From positions 620,001 through 684,000 of the forward strand of contig JADJNY010000015.1 in the NCBI GenBank assembly GCA_016714045.1: a DNA stretch of 64,000 nt, read 5' to 3'. This DNA is from Planctomycetota bacterium (GTDB lineage: Bacteria > Planctomycetota > UBA1135 > GCA-002686595). The position numbers and the translations under genes were made by a program. Under the pieces are notes generated by a model. That model saw only the letters and a list, made by a program, of their open reading frames with translations, searched no databases and was not told the origin of the DNA. Shown in pieces: positions 8,094 through 17,127 of the stretch; the stretch's first letter is position 1, and every line of letters begins with the position of its first letter.

Positions 8094-8410
8094 GGTCGTC
8101 GCCGGGTGGTGTGCGTGGGTCGGTTGCCGTGTCGAGCACGTCGTCGCGCGCGAGTTCGTCCGTCGGGAGTCGCGTCACAGGCTCGTCGGGCTGGTGTTCG
8201 TGGCTGGGGTGCCGTGTCGAGCAGGGCGTCGCGTGCGTGTTCGTGGGTTCGGAGTCGTGTCCGGCGCTCGTCGCGCCGGCGTTCGTGGTTCGGGTTTCGA
8301 GTCGAGCGCGTCGTCGCGTGTGTGTTGTCGGGTGTGGATGCGTGTCGCGCGCTCGTCGCGGAGGTGTTCGTGGTTCGGGTTCCGAGCGCCGTGCGTCGTC
8401 GTGTTCCGTG
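8094..8410. repeat. 85-bp tandem repeat between fliK and flgD
   Basis: The word gctcgtcg recurs at 8181, 8266 and 8351, an exact 85-bp period. Accompanying words (gtgttcgtgg, gtcgagcg-g-cgtcgcgtg) keep the same phase. A diverged unit precedes at about 8094. The array fills the whole fliK-flgD spacer. Units are diverged from one another, so it is old. Confidence 0.65.
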
Positions 8411-8411
8411 T

Positions 8412-9624
8412 TCAGGCATAGGTGTCGATGCCGCCCGAGCTCGCCATGCGGCGCAGGCGCGGCGAGAGTTCGCCGGCGTTCGTCACCGAGTCCTCGTCGC
8501 GGTTCGGGCGCCCGCGCTGCGAGCGATCGGACCGTCCTTCGTTCGCGCGGCGTTCGTCGTGGAAGCCGAGGGCGAGGTCGACGTGCTGCGTCTCGACCCC
8601 TTGCCGCGACAACGCGGCGCGCAGCTCGGGCAGGTGACGCTCGAGCGCGTCGAGGGCCTCGCGCTTCTCGGCGCGGACGCGCGCAACGAGGCCTTCGTCT
8701 TCGATGGTGAGTCGGATCGAGATGCGACCGAGCTCGGCGGGGTGGAGCTGGATCACGGCCTCTTTGAGCTGGGGAACGAGCTCGAGCCGCACCTGACGCA
8801 GCACGTCCGCAGCGCGCGTCGTCGATCGGCCTTGGAAGTGTCGGGCGAGCCTCGGGCGCGGCGGACTTCGCGGCCTCGGGTCGCGCTTCGTTCGTGATCG
8901 TCCCGCTGGCGGAGGGATCCGGCAGCGAGGTCGCCGAGCGCCCCGCCTGCGTTCGTTCGCTCCCCGGCATCGTCGTCGGGTCGAGCACGGTGGAGAGCGC
9001 ATCGCTCGCGAGCGGATCGCCGGTCTCGGCGGTGAACTCGAGCGCGCCGGGGTCGAACTCGAGGTCGAGCTCGGGTTCCGCGACTAGCGCCGCGCCGAAC
9101 GCGTCGGCTTCGAGGAGGCTCGCGAGCGGATCGACGTGCGCGCGCGGGGCGGCTTCCTCCAGGAGTTCTCCCTCCGCAGTGGGCGTCGCGAGCGTCGAGG
9201 TGTTCGTAGCCGAGGCGTCGTCCACGACGAGGTCTCCTTCGACGGGAGCCTCTGGAGCGTCGGTCGGCTTGGCCGCGGTGCGTGCCGCGACGCGCGGCGT
9301 CGCTTCGAGCGTGCGCGCGAAGTCCGCGCGCTTGCCCGAGCCCGCGCTCGGCTCCGAGGTGATCCGTTCCTTCTCGTCCTCGGAGCGCGCTCGATGCGCG
9401 TGCGTCGCGCGCCGTTCGCGGTCGTCCGTGCCACGCGCCTCGTGCTCGGGCGACGACCGCTCGTGCGCCCGCTCCGGACCGCTCACGTCGGTGCGGCCGT
9501 TTTGGGCGCGGGAGTTCGTGCGCGCTTCGTCCTCACCCGCAACATGCGGGGAAGGAAGGGACGGCCGTCCCGTGCCGGACGGCCGTCCTGCTGCTTCCAA
9601 GGATCGGAGACTGAGGATCTCCAT
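8412..9624 (-). CDS. fliK: Flagellar hook-length control protein FliK, apparently frameshifted
   Basis: FliK measures hook length and switches export specificity. The N-terminal two thirds starts at ATG 9622-9624 after AGAGGG. It is an Ala/Glu/Asp/Ser-rich low-complexity ruler, ending near PTLPRPIDDAR. The conserved C-terminal domain lies in another frame: AADVLRQVRLELVPQLKEAV, then IQLHPAELGRISIRLTIEDE and LERHLPELRAALSRQGV, typical of the FliK C-terminal domain. The two parts join across a GCGCGC run at about 8812-8818 if one base is removed or two are added. This could be a sequencing error or a real mutation. Without correction neither frame encodes the whole protein. First gene of the hook set. 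Confidence 0.82.
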
Positions 9625-10030
9625 GGCCGCCCTCTAGGCAAGCTCGGTGCCCAAGCGCGCGTGATGGGCACAAGTCGCGTCGAGTCAACGCGTTGACGCT
9701 CGAAGGCCGCTCCACCGTTCCCGCGTGCGACCGGGCTCTCTTTCCGCTTCGACCGTGCAAGGTCTTCTGCTTCCGGAAGGAATGTCCCACGGCGCGTGGA
9801 ACTCGGAATGCGTCCTCTCCGTCGCAGCACTTCCGGGCCCGACTTCGCGGCCACTACGGTCTTCGTCCGCCCTGCAGGGATGCGTGGGGCCGGGTATTCT
9901 GTCCGGGATCCATCGCCGTCTTCCCACGGTGCACGGCCTCGCGCTCCAGATCCTCCGGCCCGCTTTGCGCGATGCGCGGTGCGGTGTCGGCCTTCGTTTC
10001 CGACGCACGGAAGTGCACGCTCACCGCACC
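9625..10030. other. Divergent intergenic region between fliK and the cytochrome gene
   Basis: This 406-bp region must hold promoters for both directions. No clear sigma-70 or sigma-54 box pair was recognised and no coding sequence was supported. The frame of the cytochrome is open through it, but the signal peptide begins only at 10031. Confidence 0.5.
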
Positions 10031-12949
10031 ATGAAATCCATCCTCCACGCCGCCGGCGCGATCGCTGCGCTCGTCGCCCCCGCCCTCGCCCAGAACGTGC
10101 AGGTTTCCGCCGTCGCCGTGCAGCCCAATGCACCGAATCGCGTTTGGGTCTGCAACAAGGACAACGGCACGGTCGCCTGCATCGACGTGAACGCGCCTGC
10201 GATCCTCGCCGAGATCCCCGTCGGCGTGCACCCGCGCTCCCTCGCGTTCTCGCCCGACGGAGCGCGGCTCTTCGTCGCGAACCAGCGCGGCAACGTGCCG
10301 ATCGATCGCAACTTCGTCACGCCGTTCAACGGCACGGAGATGCGCGGCACGATCAGCGTCATCGACGTCGCGGGCCTGGCGGTCCAGACGACGCTTTCGA
10401 ACGTCGGGACGGAAGCGTACGGCGTCGCGGTTTCGCCGAACGGGAAGTACTTCGTCGTCAGCGGCCACCGCTCGGCGACCTTGAAGTTCTACGACGTGCA
10501 GACGCTCGCGCCGCTCGCGTCGCTCCAGTACCAGCGCAACCTGAACGACATCCCCGCGCCGTTCACGATGGCCGACGTCGACGCGAACCGCGACGGCATC
10601 GCGGACCTCGACACGCCGCGCGGTTTCACGATCCGCGCCGACAGCACGCGCATGTACGTCACGCACACGCGCTCGCCGTACGTCTCGATCGTAGACGTCA
10701 CGCTGAACGGTGCGGGCCTCCCGACCGCGGCGACCCTCTTCGGGAAGATCGACCTCGACGACTACCCCTTCGACCCGGTGTTCAATCCGGTGCCGGTGCA
10801 GACCGTGCAGAGCCAGGGCAAGCCGCGCTTCGCCGAGGACATCGCGCTGTCGCCGGACGGCACGAAGGCGCTCGTTCCGCACCTGCTCCACAACGTCAAC
10901 CACGACGTCAACCACGACTTCGGCCCCGGGTTCCCCGGCGCCTTCGCGAACCGCATCTATCCGGCGCTGACCGTGGTCGACACGGCGCTGAACTCCTACG
11001 GTGCTCCGGGTGACGCGTCGCGACGCCTCCACCACGAACTCTCCGATCCGGCCGCGCCCGCGCAGTACGTGCCGTTCGGCCGCTCGCGCCGGCTCTCGCG
11101 TGGCGACCTCGTCACGCTCGGCGGCGAAGGCTCGCCCGTCGGCGGCGGCAGCGCCTCCTTCGTCATCGACGGCCTCGCGCCCGGCGACACGGCGACCTTG
11201 TTCCTTGGCCGCCAGACGCAGAACCTGCCGCTCTTGAACGCCGGCGTGAGCTTGGTCCGCGCGCGCGTCAGCATTCCGATGGTGAACGGCCGCGCCAACG
11301 TGCCGCTCCGCCCCGGCCTGACGGACTTCACGATCTACGCGCAGGTCCTCGTGCAGACCGCCGGCGGCGAGTTGGGCTACTCGAACGCCTTGCGCGTCTA
11401 CGTGAACCCGACCGGCTTCGGCCAGAACAAGCTCGGCTATCGCGCCGGCCACCCGCACCGCGCGCTCTTCAACGCGGCCGGTGATCGCGCGCTCGTGCTG
11501 AACCGCGGCTCCGAAGACGTCTTCCTCTACAAGGTCGCCGGCAACAACCTCGAGCTCATGAACGTGTTCCCGCCGCGTCTCGGCTTCGTGCCGCGTCCGC
11601 CGCTCGACACGGCGAGCGCGACGGGCGACCTGCCGCTCGGTTGGGCGCTCGAGCCCGATCCGAGCACGGTGAACGACGACGCGAACCTCTACATCGTGAA
11701 CGAGGTCACGCGCACGCTGTCCGTGCTCCGCGTCGACTACACGACGGGCACGATCCACAAGGCGAAGGAGCAGATCCCGACCCACCAGGGCGCAGACGCG
11801 CTCACGCTGTCGCAGCGCATTGGCCAGGAGCTCTTCGAAGACGCCTCGCGCCCGCAGACGACCGGCAACTTCAACAACTCGTGCGCCTCGTGCCACTTCG
11901 AGGGCGGTGAAGACGGCAACGTCTGGCAACGCCCCGCGGGCCCGCGCAGCACGATGCCCATGTACGGTGGAACGCTCGGCACCGGCCTCATCCTCTGGAA
12001 GGGCGTGCGCCTGAACAGCGGCGAGACCGGCCCGATGTTCGGCGGCGAGAACGGCGGCACGGGCGTGTTCACCGACGCGCAGCAGCAGGGCCTCGTCGAC
12101 TACCACGAGGTCCTCGCCTTCCCGCTAAACCCGAACCTCGACCCGGTCACGGGGCAGTACAGCTCCCAGGCCGCCTTCGGCAAGGACCTCTACTTCGGCA
12201 CGAACACGACGGGCTTGAACCCGACGGGCCGCAACGCGGGTTGCGTCGCGTGCCACCCCGACGTCGAGACGAACCCGTTCGCGAACCCGGGTCCGCGCTT
12301 CTACACGGCGGACTTCCTCGATCCGGCGCTGACGCACGGTGAGACGCTCGCCGGGCTCGACCCCGACTGCGTCACGCTGCGCGAGAACTTCGTCACGATC
12401 AACATGCGCAACGTGAACTCCGGCGCCAACGTCGACGTCGACGGGGACACCTTCCCCGACCCCGACCGCAACTTCGACGGCATCGACGACCGCGAGACCT
12501 ACGTGATCATGAACATCGACAAGGACGATCCGTTCTTGCGCGACGACCACAACAGCTACCTCTGCCCCTGCGATCCGCAGATCGATCCGAACTGCGACGT
12601 GAACAACCCGTTCCGCCAGTTCTCGCGCTCGCAGGTGTCGTTCTCGATCCCGACGAAGCTCGGCGTGTTCTCGACCGCGCCGTACTTCCACGACCACGGA
12701 CCGGTCTCGCTGCGCGCGCTGCTCGACCCGGAATCGCAGGCGATCAGCCCGGTCTACGGCAGCCCGGCGTTCCCGCTGCAGACGCCGTATCCCGGCCTCA
12801 CGAAGCACTTCAACGAAGTGCACGACGTGCGCGGGCACCAGCAGATCGTCCCGAACTCGTCGAAGGTCCAGACGACGCTCCAGAGCGGCACCGTCGCGCA
12901 GACCAACGCCGACCTCGAGGCGCTGCTCGCCTACATCCAGTCGCTCTGA
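10031..12949 (+). CDS. Secreted beta-propeller (YVTN-like) dihaem cytochrome c protein
   Basis: The 972-aa protein starts with a signal peptide (MKSILHAAGAIAALVAPALA). The first ~600 residues contain YVTN/NHL-type beta-propeller blades: RVWVCNKDNGTVACIDVNAP, LAFSPDGARLFVANQ, VAVSPNGKYFVVSG, ALSPDGTKALVPH. The C-terminal part carries two haem c motifs, CASCH at about residue 618 and CVACH at about 738. These lie in a layout like the di-haem peroxidase/MauG group (LGTGLILWKGVRLNSGETGP, late TAPYFHDH). An acidic, Asp-rich stretch (DVDGDTFPDPDRNFDGIDDR) may bind calcium. A periplasmic or surface redox enzyme is likely; the substrate is unknown. Start ATG 10031 is chosen because it begins the signal peptide. 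A hairpin terminator follows. Confidence 0.8.
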   Translation: MKSILHAAGAIAALVAPALAQNVQVSAVAVQPNAPNRVWVCNKDNGTVACIDVNAPAILAEIPVGVHPRSLAFSPDGARLFVANQRGNVPIDRNFVTPFNGTEMRGTISVIDVAGLAVQTTLSNVGTEAYGVAVSPNGKYFVVSGHRSATLKFYDVQTLAPLASLQYQRNLNDIPAPFTMADVDANRDGIADLDTPRGFTIRADSTRMYVTHTRSPYVSIVDVTLNGAGLPTAATLFGKIDLDDYPFDPVFNPVPVQTVQSQGKPRFAEDIALSPDGTKALVPHLLHNVNHDVNHDFGPGFPGAFANRIYPALTVVDTALNSYGAPGDASRRLHHELSDPAAPAQYVPFGRSRRLSRGDLVTLGGEGSPVGGGSASFVIDGLAPGDTATLFLGRQTQNLPLLNAGVSLVRARVSIPMVNGRANVPLRPGLTDFTIYAQVLVQTAGGELGYSNALRVYVNPTGFGQNKLGYRAGHPHRALFNAAGDRALVLNRGSEDVFLYKVAGNNLELMNVFPPRLGFVPRPPLDTASATGDLPLGWALEPDPSTVNDDANLYIVNEVTRTLSVLRVDYTTGTIHKAKEQIPTHQGADALTLSQRIGQELFEDASRPQTTGNFNNSCASCHFEGGEDGNVWQRPAGPRSTMPMYGGTLGTGLILWKGVRLNSGETGPMFGGENGGTGVFTDAQQQGLVDYHEVLAFPLNPNLDPVTGQYSSQAAFGKDLYFGTNTTGLNPTGRNAGCVACHPDVETNPFANPGPRFYTADFLDPALTHGETLAGLDPDCVTLRENFVTINMRNVNSGANVDVDGDTFPDPDRNFDGIDDRETYVIMNIDKDDPFLRDDHNSYLCPCDPQIDPNCDVNNPFRQFSRSQVSFSIPTKLGVFSTAPYFHDHGPVSLRALLDPESQAISPVYGSPAFPLQTPYPGLTKHFNEVHDVRGHQQIVPNSSKVQTTLQSGTVAQTNADLEALLAYIQSL

Positions 12950-12971
12950 ACTCCATCGGAGCGCCCACACG

Positions 12972-13001
12972 ACGCGCCGCGGGCCGAGCCTCGCGGCGCG
13001 T
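12972..13001 (+). terminator. Hairpin terminator after the cytochrome gene
   Basis: Ten-bp stem ACGCGCCGCG/CGCGGCGCGT with a 10-nt loop, followed by tcgtttcc, 23 bp after the stop codon. The T-run is weak. It could also serve the convergent rpiA gene. Confidence 0.6.
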
Positions 13002-13105
13002 TCGTTTCCACTCACCCTGCGCGACGACGGGCTGGCGAACCTCGTGCCGCCGCGCGGCGCCGCAGTGGGGTTCGAGTCGCGCGTCGGTTCGCGGCGGCGC
13101 CGGAG

Positions 13106-13786
13106 CTAGGCCTTGTGCCGCACCTCGCAAGTCCCGTCCTGCTTGCCGACGACGAGCACGTGCGCGAGATCGATGAACAACCCGCTCTCGACGATCCCGG
13201 GCACGCCCGCGAGCTCGCGCTCCAGCGCTCGCGCGTTCGCGATGCCTGCCGCGAAGCGGCAATCCAGGATCAAGTTGCCGTTGTCCGTCGTATATGTCCG
13301 CCCCTCGCGCGCACGCACGACGACTTCGGCCCCGAGCGCGCAAAGGCGCCGCTCGACCGGACCGCGCGCGAACGGAACGACCTCGATCGGCAACGCGAAC
13401 GTCGTCCCAAGGCGCGTCACGAGCTTGTCCTCGCCGACGACGATCACTTCGCGACGGCTGAGCGCCGCGACGACCTTCTCCCGCAAAAGCGCGCCACCGC
13501 CGCCCTTGATCATCTGGAACTCGCGATCGATCTCGTCCGCGCCGTCGATCGTGAGATCGATCGCCGCGACCTCGTCGAGCGTCGCGAGCGGGATCCCCCA
13601 CTCGCGCGCCTTGCGCTCCGTGTCGATCGACGTGGGCACGCCGCGCAGCGCGAGCCCTTCCTTCACCCGCTCGGCGAGGCGCACGAGCGTGAAATGCACC
13701 GTCGAGCCCGTGCCGAGGCCGACGGTCATCCCGTGCTCGACGAACTCGGCCGCGCGCCGGCCTGCGATCTCCTTGGGGTTCTGCAT
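13106..13786 (-). CDS. rpiA: Ribose-5-phosphate isomerase A
   Basis: RpiA interconverts ribose 5-phosphate and ribulose 5-phosphate in the pentose phosphate pathway. At 226 aa it has the usual size. Family motifs are visible in order: GLGTGSTV near residue 23, TIDGADEID (active-site Asp region), MIKGGGGALLREK (catalytic Lys/Glu region), and TDNGNLILDC near the end. ATG at 13784-13786 is chosen because it begins QNPKEIAGRRAAEFV, the family N-terminus. The gene is monocistronic by layout, convergent with the cytochrome gene. Confidence 0.95.
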   Translation of the reverse strand: MQNPKEIAGRRAAEFVEHGMTVGLGTGSTVHFTLVRLAERVKEGLALRGVPTSIDTERKAREWGIPLATLDEVAAIDLTIDGADEIDREFQMIKGGGGALLREKVVAALSRREVIVVGEDKLVTRLGTTFALPIEVVPFARGPVERRLCALGAEVVVRAREGRTYTTDNGNLILDCRFAAGIANARALERELAGVPGIVESGLFIDLAHVLVVGKQDGTCEVRHKA

Positions 13787-14224
13787 GCTGGAGGGTCGGC
13801 CCGGGGGTCCGGCGGGCCGAGGGCGCGACACCCTACAGCCCTCGTGCGGGACGAGCACGGATGAGCCGCGCGTGAGGGGTTGGTCGACGCGGCCTCGACT
13901 TCGTCCCACCTGGTAACACCGCCCCGACCGACACCCTTCCCCACGCGGATCGTTCCGCGGCGCCACCCCGCGCCACGATCCACCAAGCCCGGGCTCTGGC
14001 CGCCCCACTGGCAGGGCAAACCCCGGGCGCGTTGTCGTTCCGTCCGCCCGGCACCCCCCCGCCTCCCCCCGACGGGCGACCCCAGTTTCCAGGCTCGACA
14101 CCCCGTCCAAGGAGGCCCCGCCACCCCGGGCTCAGGCCCATCCACCAGGCCCTGCCGTCCTTCTTCGGCGTCGGTACGTACAAGAGCCCTGTGGTCGGAA
14201 GCGATACCGGCCGATAAGCTGTAC
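13787..14224. other. Intergenic region upstream of rpiA and feoA
   Basis: This GC-rich spacer holds the divergent promoters of rpiA and feoAB. No coding sequence was supported. A slightly AT-richer stretch near 14205-14246 is the likely feo promoter. Confidence 0.5.
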
Positions 14225-14239
14225 TGAGATTCAATCTCA
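14225..14239 (+). promoter_or_regulatory. Fur-like operator upstream of feoA
   Basis: TGAGATTCAATCTCA is a perfect 7-1-7 inverted repeat, the architecture of a Fur core site (compare TGATAAT-N-ATTATCA). It ends 7 nt before the feoA start. Iron-dependent repression is the natural inference. A DtxR/MntR-type regulator is an alternative. Confidence 0.6.
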
Positions 14240-14246
14240 AGACAAT

Positions 14247-14474
14247 ATGACCCGCGCCCTCCACCACCTGCGTCCCGGCGAACGCGCCACCCTGGCCGAG
14301 ATCGGCGGCGAACGCTCGTTCCGCCGCCGGCTCATGGAGCTCGGCTTCCTGCCCGGCACGCCCGTGCGCCTCGTGCGCCGCATCGACATCGGCGACCTCG
14401 TCGAGTTCGAGGTCCGGGGCGCGCACATCAGCCTGCGCGGCTCCGAAGCCGGCGCGCTCTCGTTCCAAGCCTGA
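14247..14474 (+). CDS. feoA: Ferrous iron transport protein FeoA
   Basis: This small SH3-like cytosolic partner of FeoB is 75 aa long, the usual size. It has the FeoA pattern: LHHLRPGERATLAEIGGERS near the start, RRLMELGFLPGTPVRLVRR in the middle, DLVEFEVRGAHISLRGSEAG at the end. ATG at 14247 lies directly behind the Fur-like operator and has no obvious Shine-Dalgarno, so translation may be leaderless or weakly initiated. feoB follows 186 bp later. Confidence 0.93.
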   Translation: MTRALHHLRPGERATLAEIGGERSFRRRLMELGFLPGTPVRLVRRIDIGDLVEFEVRGAHISLRGSEAGALSFQA

Positions 14475-14660
14475 GCGGATCGCCGCGATGCCGACGCCAG
14501 TGCCCGTTGCTCACCGGGGAGATCCGACGCCAACGGATCGAGCACCCGCTGGGCGGCCTCGGGACGGGGCTCGACGACCGAACTCCACTCGCGTCGGCCC
14601 GACGGAGCGCGCTGAGCCGCGGATCACGCCCGCCTCGCGCCCCGACCTTTGCACCTCCCG

Positions 14661-16898
14661 ATGAGCGCAACCACGACGAGCACGGAGCGCACCCTTCCCC
14701 TCGTCGCGATCGCGGGCAACCCGAACACGGGTAAGACGACGGTCTTCAACCGACTGACGGGGTCGAACCTGAAGGTCGGCAACTACCCCGGCATCACCGT
14801 CGAGCGCCACAGCGGCAAGCTCGTGCTCGGCCCCGGACGCACGGCCGAGATCCTCGACATCCCCGGCGCCTACTCGCTCTCCGCGCGCAGCCGCGAGGAG
14901 GAGATCGCGATCCAGGCGATCGCAGGCCTCCCGCCGCACGAGAAGCCCGACGTCGTCGTGCTCGTCGTCGATGCGACGCAGCTCGCTCGCAATCTGTACC
15001 TCGTGCTGCAGGTGCTCGAGCTCGGGCTCCCCGTCGTCGTCGCGCTCAACATGTGCGACTTGCTCGAGAAGCGCGGGCTCACGATCGACACGGACGTGCT
15101 GCGCGCCGAGCTCGGCGTGCCCGTCGTGCGCGTGTCGGCGCTGCGCGACGACGACTTCGCCGTGCTCCGCACGACGATCGAGGACGTGCTCGCGCGGCCG
15201 GAGCTCGCGCTTCCGGGCGCGCGTTGGGTGCCCTCTACGATGCTGCTGCAAGAGGACCTCGTCGCGGTGGAGCGCGCTCTTCCGGCGACTTGGCGCTCGG
15301 CGGGCTCTTCCGTGCCGGCCGTGGACGACTCGACGCGGACGCGCGCGCTCGCGCTGTGGGCCCTGCTGTCGATCGACGAGCACGACGAGCTCGGCGACGT
15401 GCCCGCCGAGCTGCGCGCGAGCGTCCTGGGCCGTCGCGCGCTCGCCGCGAAGAGCGGGCGCCAGATCGACGCCGAGGTGATCGCCGGCCGCTACGGCTGG
15501 ATCGACGCGCGCATCGCGCGTTTCGTGCGGGAGCGCCCGCAAGCGCGCGGCTTCTCCGAGCGCATCGACGGCGTGCTGCTCAACCCGTGGGCGGGCTTCC
15601 CGATCTTCCTCTTGGTCATGGGCGTCGTCTTCCAGTCGCTCTTCAGCTGGGCCGACCCGATGATCCAGTTCATCGAGGCGCGCTTCGCTGACTTGGGGAG
15701 TTGGACGGCGAGCGTGCTCCCGAACGGCCTCGTGCAGGACTTCGTCGAGAACGCGCTGATCGCGGGCGTCGGCTCGGTGATCGTGTTCTTGCCGCAGATC
15801 CTGCTCTTGTTCCTCTTCATCGGCGTGATGGAGGACTCGGGCTACATGGCGCGCCTCGCATGCCTGATGGACCGCTTGATGCGCGCGCTCGGCCTGCACG
15901 GGCGCGCGTTCGTGCCGATGCTGTCGGGCTACGCGTGCGCGGTGCCCGCGATCCTCGCGACGCGCACGATGGAACGGCAGCGCGATCGCGTGCTCACCAT
16001 GATGGTCATCCCGTTGATGAGCTGCTCCGCGCGCCTGCCCGTCTACGGCTTGGTGATCGCCGCGCTGTTCCCGGCGGCGACCGTGTGGGGCTTCCTGCCC
16101 GCGCAGGGCCTCTTGATGGTCGCGATGTACCTGTTCAGCACGCTGATGGCCCTGGGAGCCGCGGCGGTGCTGTCGCGCACGCTCTTCAAGGCCCAGAGCG
16201 TGCCGCTGATCCAAGAGCTCCCTCCCTACCGCATGCCGCACTGGCCGAGCGTGCTGCGCATGATGTGGCAGCGGAGCCATGCGTTCCTCGTCGGCGCGGG
16301 GACGGTGATCCTCGCGTGCACGGTCGTCTTGTGGGCGCTTCTTTCGTTCCCCAAGCGCGCGGAGATCACGGAGCGCTACGACGCGCAGCGCGCGGAGCTC
16401 CAGCGCACCGTTCAAGACCCCGCGCAACTCGAGGAGCGCATCGCGGTCCTCGACGCCGCACAGTCGAGCGAAGCGCTGCGCGCGAGCTGGGGCGGAGCGC
16501 TCGGACGCGCCATCGAGCCCACGATCGAGCCGCTCGGCTTCGACTGGAAGATCGGCGTCGGCCTCGTCGGTGCGTTCGCAGCGCGCGAGGTGTTCGTGTC
16601 GACGATGGGCGTCGTCTACGGCGCCGGCAAGGACGCGGACGAAGAGTCGCAGACGCTGCGCGCGCTCATCCGCGAGGAAACGCGCGCGGACGGCAAGCCG
16701 GTGTACACGCCGCTCGTCGGGCTCTCGCTGATGGTGTTCTTCGCGCTCGCGTGCCAGTGCATGAGCACGCTCGCTGCCGTCTACCGCGAGACGAAGAGCT
16801 GGCGTTGGCCGCTCTTCCTCTTCGTCTACATGACGGCGCTCGCGTGGATCGCGAGCTTCGTCGTGTACCAGGGCGGGAAGCTGCTCGGGTTCGGCTGA
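14661..16898 (+). CDS. feoB: Ferrous iron transporter FeoB
   Basis: Membrane Fe(II) transporter with an N-terminal GTPase. The 745-aa protein has the G1 loop GNPNTGKTT at about residues 19-27, KVGNYPGITVE (G2/switch I), DIPGAYSL (G3) and ALNMCDLLEK (G4 region). About eight to ten membrane segments follow, including GYMARLACLMDRLMRALGLH and FVPMLSGYACAVPAILATRT, the conserved FeoB core gates, and CSARLPVYGLVIAALFP. The ATG at 14661 is preferred over an in-frame TTG 12 bp upstream. A strong hairpin terminator follows at 16922. Confidence 0.96.
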   Translation: MSATTTSTERTLPLVAIAGNPNTGKTTVFNRLTGSNLKVGNYPGITVERHSGKLVLGPGRTAEILDIPGAYSLSARSREEEIAIQAIAGLPPHEKPDVVVLVVDATQLARNLYLVLQVLELGLPVVVALNMCDLLEKRGLTIDTDVLRAELGVPVVRVSALRDDDFAVLRTTIEDVLARPELALPGARWVPSTMLLQEDLVAVERALPATWRSAGSSVPAVDDSTRTRALALWALLSIDEHDELGDVPAELRASVLGRRALAAKSGRQIDAEVIAGRYGWIDARIARFVRERPQARGFSERIDGVLLNPWAGFPIFLLVMGVVFQSLFSWADPMIQFIEARFADLGSWTASVLPNGLVQDFVENALIAGVGSVIVFLPQILLLFLFIGVMEDSGYMARLACLMDRLMRALGLHGRAFVPMLSGYACAVPAILATRTMERQRDRVLTMMVIPLMSCSARLPVYGLVIAALFPAATVWGFLPAQGLLMVAMYLFSTLMALGAAAVLSRTLFKAQSVPLIQELPPYRMPHWPSVLRMMWQRSHAFLVGAGTVILACTVVLWALLSFPKRAEITERYDAQRAELQRTVQDPAQLEERIAVLDAAQSSEALRASWGGALGRAIEPTIEPLGFDWKIGVGLVGAFAAREVFVSTMGVVYGAGKDADEESQTLRALIREETRADGKPVYTPLVGLSLMVFFALACQCMSTLAAVYRETKSWRWPLFLFVYMTALAWIASFVVYQGGKLLGFG

Positions 16899-16921
16899 GG
16901 AACCTGCTTCGCTGCTCTCGA

Positions 16922-16964
16922 AGCACGCGGCGTCGAAGCCCTGCAGGGTTCGACGCCGCGTGCT
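16922..16964 (+). terminator. Hairpin terminator after feoB
   Basis: A perfect 16-bp stem (AGCACGCGGCGTCGAA and its complement) around an 11-nt loop lies 23 bp after the feoB stop. The T-run is poor (cctgtcg). Confidence 0.65.
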
Positions 16965-17127
16965 CCTGTCGAGAAGATCGGACGCGTGCTGGCTGGAGGC
17001 AGCCTCGGCCGAGTCGGTCCACCTTCGGGTCGCAGTCGAGAGTCTCTCGGCTCCGCTCCAGGTCAGGCGCGGCCGCAGCCGGCCGGATTCCGCGTCGAAG
17101 CACGCTGTCGTGCTGGGAAGCGGTCGC

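Noticed and set aside
8094..8410. CRISPR array
   Set aside because: Units are contiguous and diverged throughout, without identical repeats separated by unique spacers, and no cas genes are near. The same holds for the arrays at 5219, 45998 and 62101.
9854..12106. Long open frame of about 750 codons on the strand opposite the cytochrome gene
   Set aside because: It is Arg/Val/Glu-rich, has no motif, and mirrors the real gene. High GC creates such shadows; the same applies to the one at 14511-16427 opposite feoB.
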